This document shows positions 38,376-48,294 of a stretch of DNA of 64,000 nucleotides, piece by piece (positions within the stretch are counted from its first letter, which is position 1; each line of letters begins with the position of its first letter). Location: the NCBI RefSeq assembly GCF_001028175.1, contig NZ_AEJF01000028.1, positions 20,219-84,218 on the forward strand, written 5' to 3'. A program made the position numbers and the translations under genes. Below the pieces are notes generated by a model. The model saw only the letters and a list, made by a program, of their open reading frames with translations, was not told the origin of the DNA and did not search any database. This DNA comes from Caballeronia mineralivorans PML1(12) (GTDB lineage: Bacteria > Pseudomonadota > Gammaproteobacteria > Burkholderiales > Burkholderiaceae).

Positions 38376-39194
38376 GTGTCAGCTTCTCCCGAGACCTTGC
38401 TAGAGCTTCGCGACGTCGATTTTGGCTACGGCGACCGGCTCGTTTTATCGAACCTGAACATGCGTTTCAAGCGCGGTCAGGTCGTGGCTGTCATGGGCGG
38501 CTCCGGCTGTGGCAAGACGACCGTGCTGCGTTTGATCGGCGGCCTGGTCAAGGCCAAGCGCGGCCAGGTGTTGTTCGGCGGCAAGGACGTCGGCACGCAA
38601 ACCCGCGAAGGCCTCTACGAACTTCGCCGCAAAATGGGCATGCTGTTCCAGTTCGGTGCGCTTTTCACCGACCAGACCGTGTTCGACAACGTCGCATTCC
38701 CGCTGCGAGAACACACCGACCTCCCCGACGAACTCCTGCGCGACCTCGTGCTGATGAAGCTCAACGCGGTCGGCCTGCGCGGCGCGCGTGATCTGGCGCC
38801 ATCGGAGATATCGGGCGGCATGGCCCGCCGCGTGGCGCTTGCCCGCGCCATCGCGCTCGATCCCGAACTGATGATGTACGACGAGCCGTTCGCCGGCCTC
38901 GATCCCATTTCGCTCGGCATTACGGCTAATTTGATCCGCACGCTGAATAGCGCACTCGGCGCCACGTCGATTCTTGTGACGCATGATGTGCCGGAATCGT
39001 TCGCCATTGCGGACTACGTGTATTTCATCGCGAACGGCGGGATCCTGGCCGAAGGTACGCCGGCGCAATTGCGGGCGTCGCAGGAACCGTCGGTGCGGCA
39101 ATTCATCGACGGTACGCCAGACGGTCCGTTCAAATTTCACTATTCCAGTACGACGCCGCTGGCGGCGGACTTTGGACTCGGAGCGAAGGCATGA
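38376..39194 (+). CDS. mlaF: Phospholipid-transport ABC ATPase MlaF
   Basis: The ATPase of the Mla system, which moves phospholipids between the outer and inner membranes. Walker A is MGGSGCGKTT, the signature ISGGMARRVALARA, Walker B LMMYDEPFAGLD, and the H-loop VTHDVPES. Two starts are open: TTG at 38364, which sits directly on AAAGGA, and GTG at 38376, which is better spaced and gives 272 residues (SASPETLLELRDV). I chose the GTG. It overlaps mlaE by ATGA. Confidence 0.93.
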   Translation: MSASPETLLELRDVDFGYGDRLVLSNLNMRFKRGQVVAVMGGSGCGKTTVLRLIGGLVKAKRGQVLFGGKDVGTQTREGLYELRRKMGMLFQFGALFTDQTVFDNVAFPLREHTDLPDELLRDLVLMKLNAVGLRGARDLAPSEISGGMARRVALARAIALDPELMMYDEPFAGLDPISLGITANLIRTLNSALGATSILVTHDVPESFAIADYVYFIANGGILAEGTPAQLRASQEPSVRQFIDGTPDGPFKFHYSSTTPLAADFGLGAKA

Positions 39195-39958
39195 TCAGCG
39201 CCCTCGGACGCACGGTGCTCGGCGGCTTCGGCACAATCGGTTATGCCACGCGCATGTTTCTGCGCCTGGTCGTCGAATTCTTTCCATTACTGCGCCGGCC
39301 GCGCCTTGTCACGAAACAGATCCACTTTGTCGGTAACTATTCGCTGCTGATCATCGCGGTTTCCGGCTTGTTCGTCGGTTTTGTGCTCGGTTTGCAGGGT
39401 TATCTCACCCTTAACCGGTACGGCTCCGAGCAAGCGCTTGGCCTCTTGGTCGCGCTGTCGCTGGTGCGCGAACTCGGGCCGGTCGTGACCGCGTTGCTGT
39501 TCGCGGGCCGCGCGGGCACGTCGCTGACGGCCGAGATCGGCTTGATGAAAGCCTGCGAGCAACTCACGGCCATGGAAATGATGGCTGTCGATCCGCTCAA
39601 GGTGGTTGTCGCGCCGCGCTTCTGGGCGGGCATCATCGCCATGCCGGCGCTGGCCGCCATTTTCAGCGCGGTCGGCATTTTCGGCGGTTACGTGGTCGGC
39701 GTGCTGATGATCGGCGTGGATGAGGGCGCGTTCTGGTCGCAGATGCAAGGCGGCATTGATGTATGGAGTGACGTAGGCAATGGCGTGATCAAGAGCGTGG
39801 TGTTCGGCTTCGCCGTCACGTTCATCGCGCTGTTCCAGGGTTATGAAGCCCAGCCGACGCCGGAAGGCGTGTCGCGCGCGACCACGAAAACGGTGGTGTA
39901 CGGGTCGCTGGCCGTGCTCGGGCTGGATTTCCTGCTGACCGCGCTGATGTTCAATTAA
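39191..39958 (+). CDS. mlaE: Phospholipid-transport permease MlaE
   Basis: A 255-residue inner-membrane permease of the MlaE/YrbE family with about five or six hydrophobic segments. Family segments are VGNYSLLIIAVSGLFVGFVLG, GRAGTSLTAEIGLMKACEQLTAME and FWAGIIAMPALAAIFSAVG. The start overlaps mlaF. The MlaFEDB complex is completed by genes downstream. Confidence 0.95.
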   Translation: MISALGRTVLGGFGTIGYATRMFLRLVVEFFPLLRRPRLVTKQIHFVGNYSLLIIAVSGLFVGFVLGLQGYLTLNRYGSEQALGLLVALSLVRELGPVVTALLFAGRAGTSLTAEIGLMKACEQLTAMEMMAVDPLKVVVAPRFWAGIIAMPALAAIFSAVGIFGGYVVGVLMIGVDEGAFWSQMQGGIDVWSDVGNGVIKSVVFGFAVTFIALFQGYEAQPTPEGVSRATTKTVVYGSLAVLGLDFLLTALMFN

Positions 39959-40075
39959 CGACTCCGGTCGAGACCGCTGCGCCCCTGCGTGGCGATTCGG
40001 CTCACCGGTTCGTGGACGTTGTGGAGGGCACTGTCCTTCACGCAAAAAACTGCGACAAGATTCTTTGGGAAGACG

Positions 40076-40639
40076 ATGAAAAAGACTGCTGCTCTCGACT
40101 TTTGGGTCGGCCTCTTCGTGGTGCTGGGTTTTGTGGCGCTGTTATTCCTCGCGCTGAAGGCGGGCAACATGAGTTCGCTGTCGTTTCAGCCGACCTACGA
40201 GGTCAAGCTGAAATTCGACAACATCGGCGGCCTAAAGCCGCGCGCGCCGGTGAAGAGCGCGGGCGTGACGGTTGGCCGCGTCAATTCGATCGGCTTCGAC
40301 CAGAACACGTATCAGGCGTTGGTCACGATCGATCTCGACAAGCAATATCAGTTTCCGAAAGATTCGTCGGCGAAAATCCTGACGTCGGGCTTGCTCGGCG
40401 AGCAGTACATTGGCCTGGAGCCGGGTGGCGACGACCAGATGCTCAAGGCCGGTGACACCATTTCGATGACGCAATCGGCGGTCGTTCTCGAGAATCTGAT
40501 CGGGCAATTTCTGTACAACAAGGCAGCGGATTCGGGTGCATCGAAAAGCCCGGCAACGCCCGCTGCACCTGCAACGCCTGCTGCGCCCGCATTTCCCGGC
40601 GCAGCGAGCGCGATGGGTGCGAGCGCGACGGCTAAGTAA
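40076..40639 (+). CDS. mlaD: MCE-domain lipid-binding protein MlaD
   Basis: A 187-residue protein with one N-terminal membrane anchor (DFWVGLFVVLGFVALLFLAL) and a periplasmic MCE domain (YEVKLKFDNIGGLKPRAPVKSAG, ILTSGLLGEQYIGLEPGG). It forms the hexameric lipid channel on MlaE. A low-complexity Pro/Ala tail (PATPAAPATPAAP) ends it. The frame opens upstream, but the ATG at 40076 gives the anchored start. It follows mlaE after 117 bases, which look non-coding. Confidence 0.93.
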   Translation: MKKTAALDFWVGLFVVLGFVALLFLALKAGNMSSLSFQPTYEVKLKFDNIGGLKPRAPVKSAGVTVGRVNSIGFDQNTYQALVTIDLDKQYQFPKDSSAKILTSGLLGEQYIGLEPGGDDQMLKAGDTISMTQSAVVLENLIGQFLYNKAADSGASKSPATPAAPATPAAPAFPGAASAMGASATAK

Positions 40640-40728
40640 GTGAGTCGTGCAAATCCAGGCAGTCGAAACTTGGCCGATCTCGCGAAACGGGCCAGCCTTC
40701 GGCTCAGCATCAATAAGGAGAAGAAGAA

Positions 40729-41625
40729 ATGCAGGCGATGCGCGTAAATAGCGCGGCTGTGATGGTCGCGGTGGCGATGCTTGCCGGGTGCGCTACCGTA
40801 ACGACGCCGACCAAGGGCGATCCGTTCGAGAGTTACAACCGGACGATGTTCACGATCAACGACAAGATCGATCAGGTCGCGCTCAAGCCGCTTGCGAAGG
40901 GTTACGTATATGTAACGCCGCAGCCGGTGCGCGACAGCGTGACGAACTTCTTCGGCAATATCGGCGATATTTATACGGCCGCAAACAACCTGGTGCAGTT
41001 GAAGATTGCGGATGGCGTGTCGGACATCATGCGTGTTGTGATGAACTCGATCTTCGGCGTGGCTGGCCTCTTCGACGTGGCGAGCGTTGCCGGGCTGCCG
41101 AAGCACACCCAGGACTTCGGCTTGACGCTCGGCCATTACGGCGTGCCGGCGGGGCCGTACGTGGTGCTGCCGCTGCTGGGACCGAGTACGGTTCGCGATA
41201 CGGCGGGCACGGTTGTCGACTATTTCGGCAGTGTGACGAGCTATGTGGACCCAGCCTGGTTCCGCACCACGCTCTTTGGCGTGCAACTGATCAACACGCG
41301 GGCCAACCTGCTTGGCGCCGGCGATGTGCTTTCGGGCGCCGCGCTCGACAAGTATTCGTTCGTGCGCAACGCGTATCTGCAGCGCCGCCAGTATTTGATC
41401 GGCGGCGACAACAGCGCGAGCGACAGCACCGAGTCTTTGCCGAAGTACGAAGATGTGGGCGCGGCGCCTGCTCCAAGTGCTACAGCGGCGCCGGCTGTGG
41501 CGGCGTCGGGATCGGAAGCGGCTTCCGGTGCGGCTGCGGCGAGCGAGCCCGGCGCGACTTCTGTGCGGCCGGATCAAATGGTGCCCCCGCGGATCCCGTC
41601 GTTCCCGTCGTTCAAGCTGCGGTGA
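40729..41625 (+). CDS. mlaA: Outer-membrane lipoprotein MlaA (VacJ)
   Basis: A 298-residue lipoprotein with lipobox LAGC (C21). Family signature segments are DPFESYNRTMFTINDKID, VTNFFGNIGDIYTAANNLVQ, GLPKHTQDFGLTLGHYGV and GPYVVLPLLGPSTVRDT. MlaA removes misplaced phospholipid from the outer leaflet and hands it to MlaC. A Ser/Ala-rich tail of about 60 residues follows the domain, longer than in E. coli. AAGGAGAAGAAG precedes the ATG. Placing mlaA inside the mla operon is the beta-proteobacterial arrangement. Confidence 0.95.
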   Translation: MQAMRVNSAAVMVAVAMLAGCATVTTPTKGDPFESYNRTMFTINDKIDQVALKPLAKGYVYVTPQPVRDSVTNFFGNIGDIYTAANNLVQLKIADGVSDIMRVVMNSIFGVAGLFDVASVAGLPKHTQDFGLTLGHYGVPAGPYVVLPLLGPSTVRDTAGTVVDYFGSVTSYVDPAWFRTTLFGVQLINTRANLLGAGDVLSGAALDKYSFVRNAYLQRRQYLIGGDNSASDSTESLPKYEDVGAAPAPSATAAPAVAASGSEAASGAAAASEPGATSVRPDQMVPPRIPSFPSFKLR

Positions 41626-41747
41626 GCGTGGATCATGGCTGACCAGTAATATAACGAAAGTGTTATGACGGCTGAATAGAGCGCGGAAGATGAACTCATG
41701 GTGAACACCGCGCTCAAACCCAGGCCACTTTTTTTGCAGAGTCCGTA

Positions 41748-42377
41748 ATGAAAAAACTATTTTTACTTCCCCTGTTTGCTGTGCTGATGGCGTTTTGTAG
41801 TGGTGCGTTCGCGCAGGCTGGCGACATGTCCACCCCCGACGGGCTGGTGAAGACGGTCACGTCGCAGGTGCTCGACCAGATCAAGGCCGACAAGCAGATC
41901 CAGTCGGGCAACATCACGCGCATTACGGAACTGGTGAACGAGAAGATCCTGCCGTACACGGACTTCACGCGCACCACGCGTCTCGTCATGGGCCGCAACT
42001 GGAATACGGCTACGCCGGAGCAGCAGAAGCAGATCGTCGAGCAGTTCAAGCTGTTGCTGATTCGCACGTATTCCGGTGCGCTGGCGCAGGTTCGCAACCA
42101 GCAGGTCGAGTACAAGCCGTTCCGCGCAGATCCTAGCGATACGGACGTGGTGGTGCGCTCGGTGGTGGTCAACAACGGTTCGCCGATCCAGCTCGACTAT
42201 CGTTTGTACAAGACGCCGCAGGGCTGGAAAGTCTATGACATCAACGTACTCGGCGCGTGGCTGATTCAGGCTTACCAGCAGCAGTTCAGCGAACAGATCC
42301 AGCAACACGGCGTGGACGGGCTGCTGCAGTTCCTCACCCAGCGTAATCAGCAACTTGCGAGCGGCAAAGCATCGTGA
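41748..42377 (+). CDS. mlaC: Periplasmic phospholipid carrier MlaC (Ttg2D-like)
   Basis: A 209-residue periplasmic shuttle between MlaA and MlaFEDB. The signal peptide ends at GAFAQA. Family segments are EKILPYTDFTRTTRLVMGRNW, QQKQIVEQFKLLLIRTYSGAL and GWKVYDINVLGAWLIQAYQQQF. The stop overlaps the GTG of mlaB. Length is normal. Confidence 0.95.
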   Translation: MKKLFLLPLFAVLMAFCSGAFAQAGDMSTPDGLVKTVTSQVLDQIKADKQIQSGNITRITELVNEKILPYTDFTRTTRLVMGRNWNTATPEQQKQIVEQFKLLLIRTYSGALAQVRNQQVEYKPFRADPSDTDVVVRSVVVNNGSPIQLDYRLYKTPQGWKVYDINVLGAWLIQAYQQQFSEQIQQHGVDGLLQFLTQRNQQLASGKAS

Positions 42378-42643
42378 GTCGCTTCGAAACCGCCGCGACG
42401 CTCACGCACGACAGCGCCAGGAGCGCACTCGACGCGGGTTTGTCGCGGATCGCTGCGGGCGCAACCGAAGTGGATTGCGCGCCGCTCAAACAGTTCGATT
42501 CGTCGGCGCTCGCCGTGCTGCTCGCGTGGGAACGCGCGGCTGCGGCGCGCGGCGCGGCGTTGGTTGTCATCAACCTTCCCTCCGGGCTTGCCAGTCTTGC
42601 GCAAGCCTATGGCGTAGACACGCTCCTCACCTTCCGACATTGA
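42374..42643 (+). CDS. mlaB: STAS-domain protein MlaB
   Basis: An 89-residue single STAS domain. DCAPLKQFDSSALAVLLAWERAA carries the core helix with the conserved serine pair, and LPSGLASLAQAYGVDTLL is the family C-terminal helix. MlaB binds and activates MlaF. The GTG start overlaps the mlaC stop. Last gene of the mla set. An inverted repeat (CCCTGTC / GACAGGG at 42644-42699) follows, but without a T run. Confidence 0.92.
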   Translation: MSRFETAATLTHDSARSALDAGLSRIAAGATEVDCAPLKQFDSSALAVLLAWERAAAARGAALVVINLPSGLASLAQAYGVDTLLTFRH

Positions 42644-42742
42644 CCCTGTCCTGTTGAGTCATCGGCGTGTTCGTTACTGATCGAACGCGCCTGACAGGGT
42701 TGTTACGGACTCGCTTGCGGCGAACCTCTGCCGCGTTTGGCC

Positions 42743-42748
42743 TATAAT
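42743..42748 (+). promoter_or_regulatory. TATAAT box upstream of the YadGH-type ABC genes
   Basis: A perfect -10 hexamer 106 bases before the ATPase gene start. The nearest TTGCGG lies 22 bases upstream, too far for a standard spacer, so the promoter is only tentative. Confidence 0.35.
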
Positions 42749-42853
42749 CAACCGTTTTTTCGGTCTGCTATTCGCCTTTCATTTTTGTAAAGGCCGGTTC
42801 CGGTTCCGATCCGCACACATTGAGGCGCCGCCCCCACTGGCGCGCGCACTGTC

Positions 42854-43780
42854 ATGTCAGCCATAGAAATACGTAACGTCAAAAAGCGCTACAAAGAGCT
42901 GCAAGCGCTCAAAGGCGTGAACCTGGTCGTAGAAGAAGGCGAGTTTTTCGGGCTGCTCGGCCCTAACGGCGCCGGTAAAACTACCCTCATCAGCATCCTC
43001 GCCGGTCTCGCGCGCGCCGATAGCGGAGCCATCTCCGTGCTCGGCCACGATGTGGTCACGGATTTCCGCCAAGCGCGCCGCTCGCTGGGCGTGGTGCCGC
43101 AGGAACTCGTCTTCGATCCGTTTTTCACCGTCCGCGAATCGTTGCGCATTCAGTCCGGCTATTTCGGCCTGCGCAAGAACGACGACTGGATCGATGAAAT
43201 CATGGCCAATCTCGATCTCACCGAGAAAGCCGACGTCAACACGCGCGCGCTGTCAGGTGGCATGAAACGTCGTGTGCTGGTGGCGCAGGCGTTGGTGCAC
43301 AAGCCGCCGGTGATCGTGCTCGACGAGCCGACCGCAGGTGTCGATGTCGAATTGCGCCAGACGCTCTGGAAGTTCATCTCGCGGCTGAATCGCGAAGGTC
43401 ACACCATCGTGCTGACGACGCACTATCTTGAAGAAGCCGAGGCGCTGTGCGACCGGCTTGCCATGCTGCGTCGCGGTGAAGTGGTCGCGCTGGAACGAAC
43501 CAGCACGCTGTTGCAGCGCTTTGCCGGGATGCAGCTTGCGTTGCGTTTTTCGCAGGGCGTATTGCCCGCCGAGTTGCGTTCGCTGGAGGTCGATCCACGC
43601 GCCGCGTCCGGGACGAATCATTTGTTACGGCTGGCAAGCTACGACGACGTCGAGCCGATTCTCGCGAAATGTCGCGCGGCTGGCTGCACGTTCGATGAAA
43701 TCGATGTGCGCAAAGCCGATCTGGAGGACGTGTTCGTGCAGGTGATGAACGAGCCGGAAGTCATCGAGGGCCTTTCATGA
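42854..43780 (+). CDS. ABC transporter ATPase, YadG-like
   Basis: A 308-residue ABC-2 type exporter ATPase. Walker A is GPNGAGKTT, the signature LSGGMKRRVLVAQA, Walker B PVIVLDEPTAGVD, and the H-loop TTHYLEEAEAL. A C-terminal ~80-residue accessory region follows. It overlaps its permease gene by ATGA. The YadG/YadH pair has no proven substrate, and its fixed place between mla and murA in relatives hints at an envelope role. Confidence 0.9.
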   Translation: MSAIEIRNVKKRYKELQALKGVNLVVEEGEFFGLLGPNGAGKTTLISILAGLARADSGAISVLGHDVVTDFRQARRSLGVVPQELVFDPFFTVRESLRIQSGYFGLRKNDDWIDEIMANLDLTEKADVNTRALSGGMKRRVLVAQALVHKPPVIVLDEPTAGVDVELRQTLWKFISRLNREGHTIVLTTHYLEEAEALCDRLAMLRRGEVVALERTSTLLQRFAGMQLALRFSQGVLPAELRSLEVDPRAASGTNHLLRLASYDDVEPILAKCRAAGCTFDEIDVRKADLEDVFVQVMNEPEVIEGLS

Positions 43781-44532
43781 GCGGCTTTCGTACTCTCTTC
43801 TACAAAGAAATCCTGCGCTTCTACAAGGTTGCCTTTCAAACGGTGCTCGCGCCGGTCATCACGGCGCTCCTGTACCTGATGATCTTCGGACACGCGCTGA
43901 CGAGTCACGTCGAGGTGTATCCCGGCGTGGCTTACACGAGTTTCCTCGTGCCGGGCCTCGTCATGATGAGCGTGTTGCAGAACGCGTTCGCGAACAGTTC
44001 GTCGTCGCTGATCCAGTCGAAGATCACGGGCAATCTCGTGTTCGTCCTGCTGCCGCCACTGTCGCACTGGGAGATGTATTTTGCCTATGTGCTGGCGTCG
44101 GTGGTGCGTGGGATAGCGGTGGGTTTCGGCGTGTTTATCGTCACGGTATGGTTCATTCCCATGAGCTTCGCCGCGCCGCTCTACATTCTGGCTTTCGCGA
44201 TTCTCGGCTCGGCAATTCTAGGAACACTCGGATTGATCGCCGGTGTCTGGGCCGATAAATTCGACCAGCTCGCCGCGTTCCAAAACTTTTTGATCATGCC
44301 GCTGACTTTCCTGTCGGGCGTGTTTTACTCCACGCATACGCTGCCGCCAATCTGGCGCGAAGTGTCGCGGCTGAATCCGTTTTTCTACATGATCGACGGT
44401 TTCCGATACGGCTTCTTCGGCATGTCCGACGTGAGTCCGCTCGCGAGCCTGGGCATAGTCGGTGGGTTTTTCGTCGTACTGGCGGGAATCGCGATGCGCC
44501 TGCTGGCAAGCGGTTACAAACTGCGTCACTAA
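43777..44532 (+). CDS. ABC-2 type transporter permease, YadH-like
   Basis: A 251-residue permease with about six helices. The ABC-2 motif region FLSGVFYSTHTLPPIWREVSRLNPFFYMIDGFRYGFFG is diagnostic. The N-terminus (FRTLFYKEILRFYKVAFQTVLAPV) is an amphipathic lead-in. Coupled to the ATPase upstream. Substrate unknown. Confidence 0.9.
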   Translation: MSGFRTLFYKEILRFYKVAFQTVLAPVITALLYLMIFGHALTSHVEVYPGVAYTSFLVPGLVMMSVLQNAFANSSSSLIQSKITGNLVFVLLPPLSHWEMYFAYVLASVVRGIAVGFGVFIVTVWFIPMSFAAPLYILAFAILGSAILGTLGLIAGVWADKFDQLAAFQNFLIMPLTFLSGVFYSTHTLPPIWREVSRLNPFFYMIDGFRYGFFGMSDVSPLASLGIVGGFFVVLAGIAMRLLASGYKLRH

Positions 44533-44561
44533 TCAGTTCGCTTAATTTTCAGGAGACTTCC

Positions 44562-44801
44562 ATGTTGCCGACTCCGGAACAAGTGAAGGAATACATTGCC
44601 GGCGGCCTTGCATGCCAGCATGTCGAAGTAGAAGGCGACGGCCAGCATTTCTTCGCGACCATCGTGAGCGACGCGTTCGAAGGCAAGCGGCCGATCGCGC
44701 GTCATCAACTCGTGTATGCGGCGCTTGGCGATCGCATGCGCGCGGAAATCCACGCGCTGAGCATGAAAACGCTGACGCCGGCCGAGTGGAAACCCGCCTG
44801 A
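44562..44801 (+). CDS. BolA family protein, IbaG-like
   Basis: A 79-residue BolA/IbaG-like protein. EQVKEYIAGGLACQHVEVEGDGQHFFATIVSDAFEGKRPIARHQLVYAALGD shows the class II KH-like fold. The invariant histidine is in RHQLVY. IbaG-type proteins work with monothiol glutaredoxins and [2Fe-2S] clusters. AGGAGACTTCC precedes the ATG. Its place just before murA is conserved in proteobacteria. Confidence 0.92.
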   Translation: MLPTPEQVKEYIAGGLACQHVEVEGDGQHFFATIVSDAFEGKRPIARHQLVYAALGDRMRAEIHALSMKTLTPAEWKPA

Positions 44802-44932
44802 GCGTTCTTCATATTTGAAGTTAAAGCACCACCCGTAACCGACTGGCTGACAATTTAGTGCGATTCACTCAAGACAACCGCGACGCCGATAACGGCGCCG
44901 CAGCAGGAAGCTCCGTAGAAGGAACGCCAAGC

Positions 44933-46201
44933 ATGGACAAACTCGTGATTGTCGGGGGCGCGAAGCTCTCGGGCGAAATCGTCGTATCGGGTGCGAAGAA
45001 CGCGGCATTGCCCATTCTTTGCGCCAGTCTGCTCACGGCAGACGACGTGCATCTGGAGAACGTGCCCAACCTGCAAGACGTGCGCACGATGCTCAAATTG
45101 CTCAACCAGATGGGCCTGCGCTCGGAATCGGCGGACGGTAAGGTCTGGCTGAACGCATCGAAGGTCGACAATCTGGTTGCGCCGTACGAAATGGTCAAGA
45201 CCATGCGCGCATCGATTCTCGTGCTCGGACCGCTGCTCGCACGTTTCGGCGAAGCGAAGGTGTCGTTGCCGGGCGGCTGCGCGATCGGTGCGCGTCCGGT
45301 CGATCAGCACATCAAGGGCTTGCAGGCGATGGGCGCCGAGATCGTGATCGAGCATGGGTTTATCGAAGCGCGGGCGAAGCGGTTGAAGGGCACGCGCATT
45401 GTCACCGACATGATCACCGTCACAGGCACGGAAAACCTGCTGATGGCGGCGGTGCTGGCGGAAGGCGAAACGGTCATCGAGAACGCGGCGCGCGAGCCGG
45501 AAGTCAGCGATCTCGCGAATCTGCTTGTCGCGATGGGTGCGAAAATTGATGGGATCGGGTCGGACCGGCTGGTGATCCAGGGCGTCGAGAAGCTGCACGG
45601 CGCGCGTCATTCGGTCGTGCCGGATCGCATTGAAGCGGGCACATTCCTGTGCGCCGTTGCAGCAACCGGCGGCGATGTGACGTTGCATAACGTGAATCCT
45701 TCGCTGCTCGAAGCGGTGATCGAAAAGCTGCACGAAGCGGGTGTATCGGTTGAAGAAGGTGAGAACTGGATTCGCGTGCGGATGAATAAACGGCCGACCG
45801 CCGTCAGCTTCCGCACCTCGGAATATCCGGCGTTCCCCACTGACATGCAGGCGCAGTTCATGGCGCTCAACACGCTCGCGACCGGCACGTCGCAAGCTGT
45901 CGAAACGATCTTCGAAAACCGTTTCATGCACGTGCAGGAACTGAACCGGCTGGGCGCGAGCATTACCATCGACGGCAATACGGCGCTGGTGAACGGCGTG
46001 CAGAAACTATCGGGCGCGAAGGTGATGGCGACCGATCTGCGGGCATCGGCGAGTCTGGTGATTGCGGCCATGTGCGCGGAAGGCGAGACGCTCATCGATC
46101 GTATCTATCACCTCGATCGCGGTTACGACCGGATGGAAAGCAAGCTGACGGCCGTTGGCGCGAATGTGCGGCGCATCAAGGGCAGCGGGAGCGAGCAATG
46201 A
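44933..46201 (+). CDS. murA: UDP-N-acetylglucosamine 1-carboxyvinyltransferase MurA
   Basis: A 422-residue EPSP-synthase-fold enzyme catalysing the first committed step of peptidoglycan synthesis. The substrate-binding [13 protein letters not shown] is near the N-terminus. The active-site C116 lies in [15 protein letters not shown], so fosfomycin sensitivity at this residue is expected. The frame is open from a GTG at 44858, but the ATG at 44933 has GAAGGA nine bases upstream and gives the usual MDKLVIVGG start. Its end overlaps hisG (ATGA). Confidence 0.94.
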   Translation: MDKLVIVGGAKLSGEIVVSGAKNAALPILCASLLTADDVHLENVPNLQDVRTMLKLLNQMGLRSESADGKVWLNASKVDNLVAPYEMVKTMRASILVLGPLLARFGEAKVSLPGGCAIGARPVDQHIKGLQAMGAEIVIEHGFIEARAKRLKGTRIVTDMITVTGTENLLMAAVLAEGETVIENAAREPEVSDLANLLVAMGAKIDGIGSDRLVIQGVEKLHGARHSVVPDRIEAGTFLCAVAATGGDVTLHNVNPSLLEAVIEKLHEAGVSVEEGENWIRVRMNKRPTAVSFRTSEYPAFPTDMQAQFMALNTLATGTSQAVETIFENRFMHVQELNRLGASITIDGNTALVNGVQKLSGAKVMATDLRASASLVIAAMCAEGETLIDRIYHLDRGYDRMESKLTAVGANVRRIKGSGSEQ

Positions 46202-46881
46202 GTTCGCTGCAAACCTCTGCGTCAGTGCCGGCTGGCGCCATGTTGACGCTGGCGTTGTCGAAGGGACGCATCTTCGATGAAACCCTGCCGCTGCTCGCCG
46301 CAGCCGGCGTGGAAGTAACCGAAGATCCCGAAACGTCGCGCAAGCTGATCCTGCCGACCACGAACCCGAACCTGCGCGTGATCATCGTGCGTGCAACCGA
46401 TGTCCCGACCTACGTCGAATACGGCGCTGCCGATTTCGGCGTTGCGGGGAAAGACGTGTTGATCGAGCACGGCGGCGGTGGTTTGTATCAACCGATCGAT
46501 CTGAATATTGCGCGCTGCCGCATGTCGGTGGCGGTGAAGAATGGCTTCGATTACGAAACTGCGGTGCGACAAGGTGCGCGGCTGCGGGTCGCGACAAAAT
46601 ATGTTGAAGTGGCACGTGAGCATTTCGCGGCGAAGGGCGTGCACGTCGATCTGATCAAGTTGTATGGATCGATGGAACTGGCGCCGCTGGTCGGTCTGGC
46701 CGATGCCATTGTCGACCTGGTCAGTTCCGGTAATACCTTGCGTGCGAACGATTTGGTCGAAGTTGAAGAAATCATGGAAATATCGTCGCGTCTGGTCGTC
46801 AATCAGGCCGCGCTGAAGTTGAAGCGCGCTGCGTTGAAGCCGTATCTCGATGCGTTCGAACGCGCATCGGTCGGCGCGTAA
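46198..46881 (+). CDS. hisG: ATP phosphoribosyltransferase, short form HisG
   Basis: A 227-residue catalytic subunit for the first step of histidine synthesis. [35 protein letters not shown] and the PRPP-binding [16 protein letters not shown] are visible. It lacks the C-terminal regulatory domain of long HisG, so a HisZ partner must be encoded elsewhere. No hisZ is in this window. The start overlaps murA, coupling cell wall and histidine genes in one transcript. Confidence 0.95.
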   Translation: MSSLQTSASVPAGAMLTLALSKGRIFDETLPLLAAAGVEVTEDPETSRKLILPTTNPNLRVIIVRATDVPTYVEYGAADFGVAGKDVLIEHGGGGLYQPIDLNIARCRMSVAVKNGFDYETAVRQGARLRVATKYVEVAREHFAAKGVHVDLIKLYGSMELAPLVGLADAIVDLVSSGNTLRANDLVEVEEIMEISSRLVVNQAALKLKRAALKPYLDAFERASVGA

Positions 46882-46908
46882 AAGCAGGGCAAACAAACGG
46901 ATACCAGC

Positions 46909-48234
46909 ATGTCTATCAAGATTCGCAAACTCGATTCCAGCGCCAACGGTTTTCACACGGCGCTGCACGCGGTGCTCGCGTTCGAGGCGAGCGAGGACGA
47001 AGCCATCGAGCGCTCGGTGGCGCACATCCTCGCCGATGTCAAAACGCGTGGCGACGACGCCGTCCTGGACTACACGAACAAGTTCGACCGGCTGAAAGCG
47101 GAGAGCGTCGCGTCGCTGGAATTGCCGCTGGCCGAACTGGAAGCTGCGCTCGAAGGGCTTGAGCCGAAACGGCGTGCGGCGTTGGAAGCGGCGGCGGCGC
47201 GCGTGCGCGGTTATCACGAGAAGCAGCGGATCGAATGCGGTAGCCATAGCTGGCAATACACGGAAGCCGACGGCACCGTGCTCGGCCAGAAAGTTACACC
47301 GCTGGATCGTGCCGGTATCTACGTGCCGGGCGGCAAGGCGGCCTATCCGTCGTCAGTGCTGATGAACGCGATTCCCGCGCGTGTGGCCGGCGTGAAGGAA
47401 ATCGTGATGGTCGTGCCCACGCCGGACGGCGTGAAGAATCCGCTCGTGCTCGCGGCGGCGTTGCTGGGCGGCGTGGATCGTGTATTCACCATCGGTGGCG
47501 CGCAGGCGATTGGCGCGCTGGCATACGGCACGCAATCCATTCCTGCTGTCGATAAAATCTGCGGTCCCGGCAACGCGTACGTGGCGTCGGCGAAACGCCG
47601 CGTGTTCGGCACGGTGGGTATCGACATGATCGCGGGACCGTCAGAGATCCTGATCATCTGCGACGCGACCACGGACCCGCGCTGGGTCGCGATGGACCTG
47701 TTCTCGCAAGCCGAACACGACGAACTCGCGCAATCCATCCTGCTGTGTCCGGACGCTGCGTTCATCCAGCGCGTGGAAGACGCGATCAACGAATTGCTGC
47801 CCACGTTGCCCCGTCGCGATGTGATCCAGCGCTCGCTCGAAGACCGCGGCGCGCTGATCAAGGTCGCGCACATGAACGAAGCCTGCACGATCGCTAACGA
47901 CATCGCGCCGGAACACCTCGAGATTTCCGCGCTCGATCCGCATCACTGGGCCGCGCAGATCCGTCACGCGGGCGCGATCTTCCTCGGGCGCTATACGAGC
48001 GAAAGCCTTGGCGATTACTGCGCGGGACCGAACCACGTGTTGCCGACGTCGCGCACCGCGCGGTTTTCATCTCCACTGGGCGTGTACGACTTCATAAAGC
48101 GCTCGAGCGTGATTGAAGTCAGCGCGGAAGGCGCGCAGACGCTCGGCGAGATTGCCGCGGAACTGGCGTATGGCGAAGGCTTGCAGGCGCATGCGCGCAG
48201 CGCCGAATATCGGATGAAAAATACGTCGCAGTAA
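46909..48234 (+). CDS. hisD: Histidinol dehydrogenase
   Basis: A 441-residue zinc- and NAD-dependent enzyme for the last two steps of histidine synthesis. [56 protein letters not shown] and [13 protein letters not shown] are the classic motifs, including zinc and base histidines. It follows hisG by 27 bases. Length is normal. Confidence 0.97.
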   Translation: MSIKIRKLDSSANGFHTALHAVLAFEASEDEAIERSVAHILADVKTRGDDAVLDYTNKFDRLKAESVASLELPLAELEAALEGLEPKRRAALEAAAARVRGYHEKQRIECGSHSWQYTEADGTVLGQKVTPLDRAGIYVPGGKAAYPSSVLMNAIPARVAGVKEIVMVVPTPDGVKNPLVLAAALLGGVDRVFTIGGAQAIGALAYGTQSIPAVDKICGPGNAYVASAKRRVFGTVGIDMIAGPSEILIICDATTDPRWVAMDLFSQAEHDELAQSILLCPDAAFIQRVEDAINELLPTLPRRDVIQRSLEDRGALIKVAHMNEACTIANDIAPEHLEISALDPHHWAAQIRHAGAIFLGRYTSESLGDYCAGPNHVLPTSRTARFSSPLGVYDFIKRSSVIEVSAEGAQTLGEIAAELAYGEGLQAHARSAEYRMKNTSQ

Positions 48235-48294
48235 ATCCAACATTGAGGCGGCCTTAGAGCCGCTCGACGTCCGGCGCTGGAGTCCGGCAATATC

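Noticed and set aside
42644..42699. CCCTGTC/GACAGGG inverted repeat as an mla terminator
   Set aside because: The arms are 42 bases apart and no T run follows, so I did not list it as a terminator.
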